Counted from the first letter of the stretch, positions 1 to 6,307 are shown. The stretch is DNA of 7,455 nucleotides from REEP01 sp964603915 (GCA_964603915.1 CAZRWU010000158.1:1-7455); one strand, 5' to 3'. The notes: generated from the letters alone by a model not told the origin. Translations and numbers: made by a program.

Positions 1-383
1 GGGAGACCTTGCGCGTACTGCGGCCGGGCGGTTGGATCTTGATGAGCACACCCGACCAGGATCGCTGGCGTTATCCCTACTATCGAGTTTTCAGGCCGCT
101 GTGTCCGCGCGAAGAGACTCTGCTTGCAGAATGGGGACATGTCCGTCGCGGCTACACGCAAGACGAACTCGATGCGCTGTTCGGCGCCCCCGCGCAAAGA
201 ACCGCATCATTCATCAATCCTCTTCTTGCATTCAGCCACGACGTCAGCTTCAGCACCCTTTCCCCTCGCCGTCGTCTGTTGCTTCATATCTTGCTCGCTC
301 CAGTCTCGATGCTTGGCTGGCTCGCGCATCGTTTGGCGGCGCCGGGGACCGAGATCGCGGCCGCTTGGCGCAAGGCTCATTAA
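1..383 (+). CDS. Class I SAM-dependent methyltransferase, C-terminal part (5' end outside window)
   Basis: The reading frame is open from the first complete codon at position 3 and ends at TAA 381-383, so the N-terminal SAM-binding half lies upstream of the window. The visible part begins ETLRVLRPGGWILMSTP. This is the typical 'LRPGG' turn and following beta strand of Rossmann-fold methyltransferases of the Methyltransf_11/UbiE-like type. It is followed by an aromatic-rich stretch (RWRYPYYRVF) and a 'GYTQDELDALF' segment, where such enzymes describe the substrate lobe. The last 40 residues include a hydrophobic stretch (LLLHILLAPVSMLGWLAHRL) that might lie on the membrane. The TTG at 9 should not be taken as a start, because the frame continues upstream through it. 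Next to a glycan export and glycosyltransferase cluster, a sugar or lipid-linked substrate is plausible but not shown. The family call is good; the substrate is unknown. Confidence 0.8.
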   Translation, partial: ETLRVLRPGGWILMSTPDQDRWRYPYYRVFRPLCPREETLLAEWGHVRRGYTQDELDALFGAPAQRTASFINPLLAFSHDVSFSTLSPRRRLLLHILLAPVSMLGWLAHRLAAPGTEIAAAWRKAH

Positions 384-397
384 GCCAACGGTGATCC

Positions 398-2209
398 TCA
401 CGCAAAACCGGGCGTGAAGTTGCGCGGGATCTCGTCTCGATAGAGGCGGGCATAGATTCCCTCAGCTTGAGCGAGTTCCTCTGGAGTTCCGGCCTGAACG
501 AGACGGCCCTGATCAAGGACGATGACATGGTCGGCGTTTTCGATCGTCTCGCGCCGATGCGCGATGACGATCACCGCCCGGGCGTTGCGATTGTCCTCGA
601 TCGCCGTGCGCAATGCCCGCTCGGTTGGTCGGTCGAGCGCGTTGGTCGCTTCGTCGAGAATCAGCACATCCGGCTTGCGCAGCAGCGAACGCGCGAGCGC
701 GATGCGCTGGCGCTGGCCTTGCGAAAGACGCACACCGTTGTCGCCGATCATGGTGTCGTAGCCCCGCGCAAGTTCACGGATGAAGGTATCGGCCTGGGCG
801 GTGCGGGCGGCTTCCTGGATGGCGGCGAAATCGGCGGCGAGATCGCCATAGCCGATGTTCTCGCGCACGCTCGCATTGAACAGAAAAGCGTTCTGCTCGA
901 CGAAGGCGATGCGGCGGTGCCAATGCTCCGCTTCAATCTCCGAGAGTGGCGCGCCGTCGATCAAGATCCGCCCGCGTTCCGGCTCGATGAAGCGCAATAA
1001 GAGCGCGACGAGGGTCGACTTCCCCGCTCCTGAATAGCCGGCCACCGCGGTGACCTTGCCATAAGGGAAGGCGCACGAGATATCGACGAGCGCGGGACGC
1101 TCGGCGTTCGGATACCGCGCCCAAACGCCTTCAATCACGACTCCCCGTTGGAGCCCCTGAAATGCCCGAGCATGGCCGGCGACCTCGTTGCTCGGGGCTT
1201 CGGCAAGCGCCGCCTCGATCTCCGCGACCGAGGCGGCAAGGCTGCGCAACTTCGTCCGAGCAGCAAGAATGGCCGACACGCGAGGCTGCATCCGATAGGC
1301 GATGGCGAGAAACCCGACCAGTGTCGCGACCTGATCGCCACGAACGATGGCGATGCCGAGAATGACCGCGACCATGCCAACGGTCATCATCTGGGTGATC
1401 GGGCCGACAATGCCGGAGAGAGTCTTCAAGCGAATGAAGATGTCCCTGACGCGCCCGGAACTCTCGGCGAAGCGGCGGCGCTCATGCGCCTCGCGGCCGA
1501 AGCCGCGGATAACCCGCAAGCCTCCAAGCGCATCCCAGACATACGCCATGAACGCCTCGTTGGCGGCCACGGCCGCCGCTCCGATCCCGCGAACGGTCCG
1601 CGTCGCGAAGTGTACGATCACAGCCATGAGAATGGTCATCGCAACCAGCACGGCTGTGTAGAACGGCGAGAGCAGCAGAAGGAAGATTAAAAAAACGGTA
1701 AAGGTAATGATCTGTACAACGACGCCGATAACGACGAAAAGGGCGTCGCACACATTCCACGTTTCCGAAGCCAGATTGTTGACGAATTTGCCGGAAGGAA
1801 GGCTTTCCATTGCGGAAATCGGCCGGCCGAGGGCGGTCTCGAATACGGCAAGACGCAGTTCATGGGCGAACCGCATGGCAAGCACATTCGAGACGACGAG
1901 GTTGATGTATCCGACGATGATGCCGAGAAAGAAAAAGCCGACAATGAACAGCACCATATGGACGCTGCTCAGCGCGACATGAGAGCCGAGGTAGGCAATC
2001 ACCGGTCCGATCACCGGGATGCCGGCGTCCATTGTCCCGCCTGTCGCCAGCTTGGCGAGCGGGATGAGAAACGACAAGCCGACCGCCTCGAAAACCGCCG
2101 AGGTCAGTCCAAGGATAACGACAACGACGGCGGCAAGACGCTCGTTCGCCGCAAGCCGAAGAACACGGCCTGCAATCGACACCTCATCGACACGGAGGGC
2201 ACTCATCAC
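398..2209 (-). CDS. ABC exporter half-transporter (fused membrane and ATPase domains), MsbA/glycan-flippase type
   Basis: This is a 603-aa protein with an N-terminal type IV exporter membrane domain (about residues 20-330). Six hydrophobic segments can be placed near 27-50, 82-108, 155-180, 182-202, 265-290 and 292-306. The C-terminal nucleotide-binding domain contains an A-loop Tyr at about 366, Walker A GYSGAGKST (391-399), Q-loop Gln439, signature LSQGQ (495-499, a common LSGGQ variant), Walker B DVLILDE (514-520), D-loop NALD and H-loop His551. All catalytic residues are present, so it should be active as a homodimer. Family members export lipids, lipid-linked glycans, peptides or drugs. 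The flanking methyltransferase, glycosyltransferase and galE favour a surface-glycan or lipid-linked sugar substrate, but this is inference. The start is GTG 2209 with a weak GAAG 8 nt upstream; the adjacent ATG at 2206 is an equally possible start. It converges with the methyltransferase gene, leaving only 14 nt between them, and diverges from the glycosyltransferase gene. Confidence 0.92.
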   Translation of the reverse strand: MMSALRVDEVSIAGRVLRLAANERLAAVVVVILGLTSAVFEAVGLSFLIPLAKLATGGTMDAGIPVIGPVIAYLGSHVALSSVHMVLFIVGFFFLGIIVGYINLVVSNVLAMRFAHELRLAVFETALGRPISAMESLPSGKFVNNLASETWNVCDALFVVIGVVVQIITFTVFLIFLLLLSPFYTAVLVAMTILMAVIVHFATRTVRGIGAAAVAANEAFMAYVWDALGGLRVIRGFGREAHERRRFAESSGRVRDIFIRLKTLSGIVGPITQMMTVGMVAVILGIAIVRGDQVATLVGFLAIAYRMQPRVSAILAARTKLRSLAASVAEIEAALAEAPSNEVAGHARAFQGLQRGVVIEGVWARYPNAERPALVDISCAFPYGKVTAVAGYSGAGKSTLVALLLRFIEPERGRILIDGAPLSEIEAEHWHRRIAFVEQNAFLFNASVRENIGYGDLAADFAAIQEAARTAQADTFIRELARGYDTMIGDNGVRLSQGQRQRIALARSLLRKPDVLILDEATNALDRPTERALRTAIEDNRNARAVIVIAHRRETIENADHVIVLDQGRLVQAGTPEELAQAEGIYARLYRDEIPRNFTPGFA

Positions 2210-2292
2210 TTTAGATTCTTCACGCTCTTGAATGACAGAAGCTCCAGACTCCTGGAACGGAGTCGCGCCGTCGCGCCGAGCTTGGCGGTCAT

Positions 2293-2322
2293 CTTATGAT
2301 CATGCCGGCGCTTTCATATCAA
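2293..2322 (-). promoter_or_regulatory. Candidate sigma-70-type promoter for the ABC gene
   Basis: Reading the minus strand, TTGATA (2322-2317) is separated by 18 nt from CATAAG (2298-2293). These match 5/6 and 4/6 of the E. coli consensus. A start site would fall near 2286, giving a leader of about 75 nt to the GTG at 2209. The assignment is by eye only; alternatives in this AT-rich DNA cannot be excluded. Confidence 0.3.
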
Positions 2323-2478
2323 CAAGCGATTTTATGATGGGCTTGTTAACCGTTTGTGAATGACATAAAAGGTAGCCTCTAGATAATTGAGCCAGCACAA
2401 ATGAGTCTGATTTTTTATAGGCGCATAAATGGACATCGTCTTGATGGAGAGTACTAGCCCATAAGCACTATAATAGAT

Positions 2479-2506
2479 GTTATGCAAAGGGTGGATAAAG
2501 CATAAC
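2479..2506. repeat. 7-bp perfect inverted repeat (GTTATGC/GCATAAC) with 14-nt spacer
   Basis: GTTATGC at 2479-2485 is the exact reverse complement of GCATAAC at 2500-2506. It begins five bases after a perfect TATAAT (2469-2474), so it would sit at or just after a transcription start. That fits an operator, or a hairpin in the 5' leader of the glycosyltransferase/galE transcript. Function is not demonstrated. Confidence 0.4.
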
Positions 2507-2598
2507 CCATTTGGTGTATGAGAGGATCTCAGATGTAGGGCAAATTACCTTATCTTAAAGAAAAATGAAATTTTTATTTTCAATTTCAAATAATTAAT

Positions 2599-3750
2599 AT
2601 GAACAACCACGCGGGACTCGTTTCAGTTATAATTCCCTCTTACAATGCGGAGGCTACATTAGACGAAACGCTCAACAGCGTTCGCAACCAGACCTATCGT
2701 GACCTTGAAATCATCGTCGTTGACGATGGCTCTGACGATGGCACCGTCGATGTCGCCTGTCGCCACGCAGCGAACGACGACCGTATCCGCATCGTTTCCA
2801 TCGAGAACTCGGGCGTGGCGCACGCCCGCAACGTCGGAATCGCTGTCAGCCGAGGGAATTTTATCGCGCCCATCGATGCCGACGACTTGTGGCACCCCGA
2901 AAAGATCGATCGCCAGATGGCGGTCATGCGTGCCCACGGCCCTGACGTGGGTTTCGTTTACACCCTATACCGCCGAATCGATGCCGATGGGCGCGTCCTC
3001 CACAGTAGCGGGATGAGAGGATTTACCGGCCGTGTCTATTTGCGATCGCTCATGATCAATTTCGTCGGCAACGGCAGTTCGCTTCTTGCCCGTCGCGCGG
3101 CGGTTGAGGAGGTTGGAGGCTATGAGCCCGATTTACATCGGCAGGGCGCGCAAGGGTGCGAGGATTACCTGATCCAGATCCTGATGGCGCGTTCGTGGAC
3201 CGTCGCACTCGTGCCCGAGTATCTCACCGGGTACCGCAAGACGCCCGGCGCGATGTCGTCGAACTCGGACCGCATGATGCGCTCTCACCTGGCCATGCTG
3301 GACCATGTGGCGCGCCGTCTGCCCGAGACGCCAAGGGCGATCCTTGCTGCGGCCAAGGCGTCGATCCATGCGCGACACGCGATCCATGTCCTGCGCCACC
3401 GGCGTCTGAGCGAAGCGGCGCGGGAATTCTGCCTGGCGATGCGTCTGTCGCCCTTGCGCGGACTCGACGTCGCGCGGCGCGACTTGGCAAGACATGCGAT
3501 CGGCATTTTCAAACGCCGCGTCCTCAAACGGCCGGCCGCCGTTGTCACCGGTGACCTTCATTTTTTTCAATGTGACCCGGCCTCCGGCCCCGAGCGTTTT
3601 CCTGAGCAGCCGCTGAAGCGACGCCTTGAGGAATTAGCCAAGCATGAGGAAGCTTTCTTTCAGAAAAACCGGTTGTTGCCTCCTCCAAGTGGAGAAGCCG
3701 TGACAGACGCCTCGGCCACCGCGACCAGCGCGGCCTCTTGTTCCGGTTAG
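2599..3750 (+). CDS. Family 2 glycosyltransferase (GT-A fold)
   Basis: The 383-aa protein opens directly into a GT2 domain: VSVIIPSYN (8-16), the nucleotide-binding VDDGSDDGT (41-49), and the metal-binding DxD-like PIDADDLW (91-98, Asp93 and Asp95). Around residue 190 the motif GCEDYLIQ supplies an ED pair in the position of the usual catalytic base. These soluble cytoplasmic enzymes transfer a sugar from a nucleotide-sugar donor in making polysaccharide, LPS or glycolipid. Residues ~230-383 form a variable, Arg-rich, probably helical tail ending in a low-complexity Ser/Ala/Thr stretch. The ATG at 2599 puts the first strand eight residues in, as expected, yet it has no recognisable Shine-Dalgarno: the preceding ~40 nt are almost purely A/T. 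galE starts 15 nt downstream, so the two are probably co-transcribed. Donor and acceptor cannot be predicted. Confidence 0.9.
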   Translation: MNNHAGLVSVIIPSYNAEATLDETLNSVRNQTYRDLEIIVVDDGSDDGTVDVACRHAANDDRIRIVSIENSGVAHARNVGIAVSRGNFIAPIDADDLWHPEKIDRQMAVMRAHGPDVGFVYTLYRRIDADGRVLHSSGMRGFTGRVYLRSLMINFVGNGSSLLARRAAVEEVGGYEPDLHRQGAQGCEDYLIQILMARSWTVALVPEYLTGYRKTPGAMSSNSDRMMRSHLAMLDHVARRLPETPRAILAAAKASIHARHAIHVLRHRRLSEAAREFCLAMRLSPLRGLDVARRDLARHAIGIFKRRVLKRPAAVVTGDLHFFQCDPASGPERFPEQPLKRRLEELAKHEEAFFQKNRLLPPPSGEAVTDASATATSAASCSG

Positions 3751-3753
3751 ACG

Positions 3754-3765
3754 GGAAGATCTTCC
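3754..3765. repeat. 12-bp perfect palindrome over the galE ribosome-binding site
   Basis: GGAAGATCTTCC reads identically on both strands and ends immediately before the GTG start of galE at 3766. Its GGAAG half is also the only Shine-Dalgarno-like sequence for galE. It could be chance, or a protein-binding or dimerisation site affecting translation. Confidence 0.4.
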
Positions 3766-4797
3766 GTGAGCCCGGCCAGTACCTCCTCTCTCACCGTGAT
3801 CGTCACCGGCGGGGCCGGCTATATTGGCAGCCACGCCTGCAAAGCGCTGGCCGGGCGAGGCTACGAGCCGGTCACCTATGACAATCTTTCGATCGGCAAC
3901 CGCTGGGCGGTGCGGTGGGGACCGCTGGAGCGGGGCGATATCATCGATCCCTGCCGGCTTCACGAGGTCTTCAAGAAGTACCGGCCGGTCGGAGTCCTGC
4001 ACTTCGCGGCGCTGGCGCTGGTCGGCGAGTCGATGCAGGCTCCAGCGCTCTACTACCGCACCAATGTTGCCGGCGCGCAAAACGTATTGGACGCCTGCCG
4101 CGTTCATGAGGTCCCGGCATTCGTTTTTTCATCGACGTGCGCGGTCTACGGCGTTCCGGAGATCGTCCCCATCAAGGAGGAAACGCCGACACTGCCGATC
4201 AATCCGTATGGCGCCTCGAAGTTGATGGTCGAGCGGATTCTTGCCGATTACGAACGCGCCTATGGCCTGCGCCACATGGCCTTGCGCTATTTCAACGCCG
4301 CGGGAGCGGATCCCGACGGCGAACTTGGCGAGACGCGCGATGTCGAGACGCACCTTGTGCCGCTTGCCCTCGATGCGCTTTTGGGCAGACGCCCGCCGCT
4401 CCGCATTTTCGGGGACGATTACCCGACGCCCGATGGCACGGCCATACGCGATTACATTCATGTCAGCGATCTGGCGGACGCCCACGTCGGGGCGCTTGAT
4501 CTGTTGCTGGCCGGGGAATCGTCGCGGCGCGTCAACCTCGGCACCGGCCATGGCTATTCGGTGCGGCAGATCCTCGATGCCGCGGCAGAGGTCGCGGGGC
4601 GAGCGGTCCCTTACGAAGTTGCGGCGCGGCGCCCCGGCGATCCCGCTGAACTCGTCGCCGATCCGCGAAAGGCCCTTGCCCTGCTTGGCCGCGACCTGAC
4701 GCGCCGTTCGGATCTCGCAACCATCATGCGGACGGCTTGGGCCTGGCACTTGCGCCAAGCGAATGTATCAGGGGAACGGCACGTTGGTCCGCTTTGA
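3766..4797 (+). CDS. galE: UDP-glucose 4-epimerase
   Basis: GalE interconverts UDP-glucose and UDP-galactose using tightly bound NAD, supplying galactose donors for surface glycans. The 343-aa protein matches the family length (about 330-345). It has the NAD-binding TGGAGYIGSH (14-23), the adenosine-contact D39-N40, the FSSTCAVYG strand (121-129, with Thr124 where E. coli has catalytic Ser124), and catalytic YGASK (Tyr148, Lys152). The characteristic RYFNAAGADPDGELGE and RDYIHVSDLADAH segments follow. At the site matching E. coli Tyr299, which limits substrate size, this protein has Leu296 (GDPAELVADP). That leaves activity on N-acetylated sugars open. The GTG start is supported by its short distance to the Rossmann strand and by GGAAG 7 nt upstream. 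It follows the glycosyltransferase gene by 15 nt and is probably the last gene of that operon. Confidence 0.95.
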   Translation: MSPASTSSLTVIVTGGAGYIGSHACKALAGRGYEPVTYDNLSIGNRWAVRWGPLERGDIIDPCRLHEVFKKYRPVGVLHFAALALVGESMQAPALYYRTNVAGAQNVLDACRVHEVPAFVFSSTCAVYGVPEIVPIKEETPTLPINPYGASKLMVERILADYERAYGLRHMALRYFNAAGADPDGELGETRDVETHLVPLALDALLGRRPPLRIFGDDYPTPDGTAIRDYIHVSDLADAHVGALDLLLAGESSRRVNLGTGHGYSVRQILDAAAEVAGRAVPYEVAARRPGDPAELVADPRKALALLGRDLTRRSDLATIMRTAWAWHLRQANVSGERHVGPL

Positions 4798-4800
4798 CAG

Positions 4801-4828
4801 CGGATGAAACGGTCGGGCCGTTTGTCCG
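4801..4828. terminator. Hairpin between convergent galE and tRNA-Leu
   Basis: CGGA-TG-AAACGG-TCGGG-CCGTTT-G-TCCG folds into a 6-bp stem extended by 4 bp across a 2/1 internal loop, with a 5-nt loop. It fills most of the 44-nt gap between the galE stop and the tRNA 3' end, where a bidirectional terminator is expected. The T's are inside the stem and no T-tract follows on either strand, so termination efficiency is doubtful. Confidence 0.45.
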
Positions 4829-4841
4829 GAGCCAGGGAGGC

Positions 4842-5143
4842 TGGTGCGGACGGCGGGACTCGAACCCGCACTCTCGAATGAGAAGCAGATTTTCATACCA
4901 CTTCGGCTTCCGCCGCCGCCATCCGGCGTTCGTGGTCTGGACTGTCCCTTCACCGTGGCCATCCGGCTTTAGGCGCCGCCCGTCCAGTCTCTACACCTTC
5001 CCTCCGTCGAGGGCTTGGCTCGGGATCGGCTGAAGGACTAGTCCCTGTAAGCGTTCCCCGAATTTGAGCGGTTCTACTCCGCGGATTTCTCCGCGGGCAC
5101 TCTCCTTGAAGTCTGCTGCGTCTACCGATTCCGCCACGTCCGC
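4842..5143 (-). tRNA. tRNA-Leu(UAA), interrupted by a group I intron
   Basis: The 5' exon is 5143-5109 (35 nt) and the 3' exon 4893-4842 (52 nt, with encoded CCA); joined they give an 87-nt class II tRNA. The acceptor stem GCGGACG/CGTCCGC is perfect, with discriminator A, the Leu-typical base. The D-arm carries TGGCGGAATCGGTAGACGC, typical of bacterial tRNA-Leu. The anticodon stem GCAGA/TCTGC closes the loop CT-TAA-AA, giving anticodon UAA once the intron is removed. The long variable arm TCTC-ATTC-GAGA and T-arm GCGGG-TTCGAGT-CCCGC are complete. The unspliced sequence could be misread as CAA or missed by automated callers, because intron bases CAA follow T34 directly. Identity is well supported by the reconstructed cloverleaf. 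Confidence 0.95.
4894..5108 (-). ncRNA. Group I intron (IC3-like self-splicing ribozyme) in the tRNA-Leu(UAA) anticodon
   Basis: The 215-nt intron lies between U34 and A35. P1 pairs exon ACUU with intron GAGU (5102-5099), leaving the required U.G wobble at the 5' splice site; the intron ends in omega-G (4894). Other helices, read on the minus strand, are: P2 5096-5079 (7 bp, GAAA loop); P3 CCGCTC 5071-5066 with GGGCGG 4981-4976; P4 TCGGG 5061-5057 with CCCGA 5024-5020; P6 extension CCCTC/GAGGG 5013-5000; P7 GACTG 4989-4985 with CAGTC 4944-4940; P8 CGCC/GGTG; P9 ACCAC 4936-4932 with GTGGT 4901-4897. P9 encloses two small hairpins, one with a GGAA (GNRA) loop. The core stretch GAGCCAAGCC and the following GGTGTAGAGACT match what I recall of the Anabaena tRNA-Leu intron. 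There is no room for a homing endonuclease. Self-splicing is inferred from the complete core. Confidence 0.94.
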
Positions 5144-5321
5144 ATGATGACCGTCATCTCACAGAGCCACTCATCGCGCCATCGCTTCGTGAGCAAGCGT
5201 AACCGCATGGCCGGAATGAAGGCAAGGGTCTCGCTCAAGATGCCAGTCCCGGAGAGCCAAGCGCACCGACCGGCAACGGCGCTTGCACAAGACCGCTCGG
5301 CCATGACAGTAATAGTCAGCC

Positions 5322-5981
5322 ATGAACGAGCCCGCCATCATATTTCAGCCACCTCAATTCGATGGCGCTTTCCGCCGCCAGTTCGAGACGTTGCTGCGTT
5401 GGCGGCGGGACGTCCGGCGATTCCTCACGAAGCCTGTGGACGAGGACCTGCTCAACGATTTGCTGCGGCTCGCCGTTCTCGCGCCCTCCGTCGGCAACAG
5501 CCAGCCATGGCGCTTCGTAAAGGTGGACGACGCGGGCCGACGCGCCGCCGTCCGTCGGGTTTTCGCCATCTGCAACCAGGAAGCTCTCGCTTCCTACCGG
5601 GGCGAGCGCGCCAAGCTCTATGCCGAGCTCAAGCTTGCCGGGCTCGACCGGGCGCCCGTGCATTTTGCCGTTTTCGCCGATGAAGCAACGCCGCTCGGAG
5701 CCGGGCTCGGTCGCAGGACCATGCCGGAAACCCTCGCCTACTCCGTCGTCGGCGCCATCCAGACCTTCTGGCTGGCGGCGCGCGCCCACGGCATCGGCAT
5801 CGGCTGGGTGTCCATCCTGGACCCCAAGGCCATACGCGCGATTCTGGAAGTGCCCGAAGTCTGGTCGCTTGTCGCCTATCTCTGCGTCGGCTACCCGGAG
5901 GAGGAGCACCTCGATCCCGAACTGGAGCGTCAGGGCTGGCAGCGGCGAGTCGATCCGGCGGCGTTGGTGATCCAGCGCTGA
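5322..5981 (+). CDS. bluB: 5,6-dimethylbenzimidazole synthase (BluB, nitroreductase fold)
   Basis: BluB breaks down reduced FMN with O2 to form 5,6-dimethylbenzimidazole, the lower ligand of cobalamin; it acts in the cytoplasm as a dimer. The 219-aa length fits. Family features visible are RRDVRRF (28-34) with Asp30, probably the counterpart of catalytic Asp32 in S. meliloti BluB. Also present are LAPSVGNSQPWRFV (53-66), the FMN-binding signature separating BluB from generic nitroreductases, and GIGWVSILDP (159-168) with Ser164 in the position of the second key residue. The end GYPEEEHLDPELERQGW is also typical. An in-frame TAG at 5313-5315 rules out an upstream start; ATG 5322 has no clear Shine-Dalgarno. 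No other cobalamin gene lies in the window and I see no B12 riboswitch in the 178 nt upstream. A generic nitroreductase is the alternative, less likely. Confidence 0.9.
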   Translation: MNEPAIIFQPPQFDGAFRRQFETLLRWRRDVRRFLTKPVDEDLLNDLLRLAVLAPSVGNSQPWRFVKVDDAGRRAAVRRVFAICNQEALASYRGERAKLYAELKLAGLDRAPVHFAVFADEATPLGAGLGRRTMPETLAYSVVGAIQTFWLAARAHGIGIGWVSILDPKAIRAILEVPEVWSLVAYLCVGYPEEEHLDPELERQGWQRRVDPAALVIQR

Positions 5982-5991
5982 GGCCAGTTCC

Positions 5992-6008
5992 GCCGGATTG
6001 GTCCCGGC
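5992..6008. terminator. Weak hairpin between convergent bluB and PepSY gene
   Basis: GCCGG-ATTGGTC-CCGGC forms a perfect 5-bp stem 11 nt after the bluB stop, in the 52-nt gap to the convergent PepSY gene. A competing pairing (AGGCC 5981-5985 with GGCCT 6006-6010) also exists. There is no T-tract, so this is only a candidate. Confidence 0.25.
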
Positions 6009-6033
6009 CTTCGCCCTTCCGCCTGAGGCCGCG

Positions 6034-6306
6034 TCAATCCCGTTTGCGCTCGATGATCTCGAACTGCTGATTCAGTTTCAGGTCGTACTTGTTTCCATCG
6101 GCGGCAACCGCGTCATCCACTTCCCAGTAGCCGTCGTCCAGCTCGATATCATCCCAACGGGTGAAGCCTTGATCGCGCAGAGCCTGGGCGACTTGCGCCC
6201 GCTCCGCGTCGCTCCCCGAGCGGTCGCCAAAACTGCAGGAGACCGGAACGGCGAGGATCATCGCGGCAACTGTGAGCCTGGCAACTTTCGCATAAACATT
6301 TGTCAT
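6034..6306 (-). CDS. Small exported PepSY-like domain protein (paralogue 1)
   Basis: The 90-aa protein has an N-terminal basic/hydrophobic export signal (about residues 7-24, VARLTVAAMILAVPVS). A Cys at 24 follows, but residue -3 is Pro, so it is not a proper lipobox. The mature part has one compact domain: an ERAQVAQALRDQGF helix, a WDDIELDDGYWEVDDA beta region and YDLKLNQQFEIIER. This matches the PepSY-type fold (PepSY_2-like), small periplasmic domains thought to act as inhibitors or binding modules; no enzymatic motif is present. ATG 6306 is preceded by AAAGGA at a good distance. Over the last 56 residues, 40 are identical to the protein at 6513-6779, so the two arose by tandem duplication. 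Precise function is unknown. Confidence 0.8.
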   Translation of the reverse strand: MTNVYAKVARLTVAAMILAVPVSCSFGDRSGSDAERAQVAQALRDQGFTRWDDIELDDGYWEVDDAVAADGNKYDLKLNQQFEIIERKRD

Positions 6307-6307
6307 C

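Larger units (their letters stand above)
2210..2598. other. 389-nt AT-rich divergent intergenic region
   Basis: There is no credible gene here. The first ~110 nt resemble the rest of the window in composition, but from about 2320 to 2598 the DNA becomes markedly AT-rich, with A/T runs at 2411-2417 and 2556-2598. It must hold the start signals for the ABC gene (-) and the glycosyltransferase operon (+). On the + strand a perfect TATAAT lies at 2469-2474, but the best upstream -35-like hexamer (TTGATG, 2441-2446) is 22 nt away, longer than usual. Two inverted repeats are visible: 2479-2506, and TGAAAT/ATTTCA at 2566-2588 just before the glycosyltransferase start. Confidence 0.6.

Noticed and set aside
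398..417. Hairpin TCACGC-AAAACCGG-GCGTGA as terminator for the methyltransferase/ABC pair
   Set aside because: Six base pairs with no T-tract on either strand, and it overlaps the ABC stop codon; too weak to annotate.
1148..1690. 180-aa plus-strand ORF opposite the ABC gene
   Set aside because: Antisense shadow: polar, low-complexity product against a strand with all ABC motifs intact.
2401..2457. 18-codon ORF in the AT-rich intergenic region
   Set aside because: Too short, no ribosome site and no known leader-peptide character.
4737..5033. 98-aa plus-strand ORF across the galE end, the tRNA and the intron
   Set aside because: It overlaps galE in another frame and runs antisense to a well-supported tRNA and ribozyme.
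5122..5304. 60-aa minus-strand ORF upstream of tRNA-Leu
   Set aside because: It runs into the tRNA 5' exon, has no recognisable domain or ribosome site, and looks like chance coding in GC-rich DNA.
5144..5321. Cobalamin riboswitch in front of bluB
   Set aside because: A GCCAG/GGAGAGCC stretch near 5240-5260 faintly recalls a B12 box, but the order and the remaining conserved elements are missing.
6232..6240. Lipobox in the 6034-6306 PepSY protein
   Set aside because: The Cys is preceded by P-V-S; Pro at -3 does not fit the lipobox consensus.
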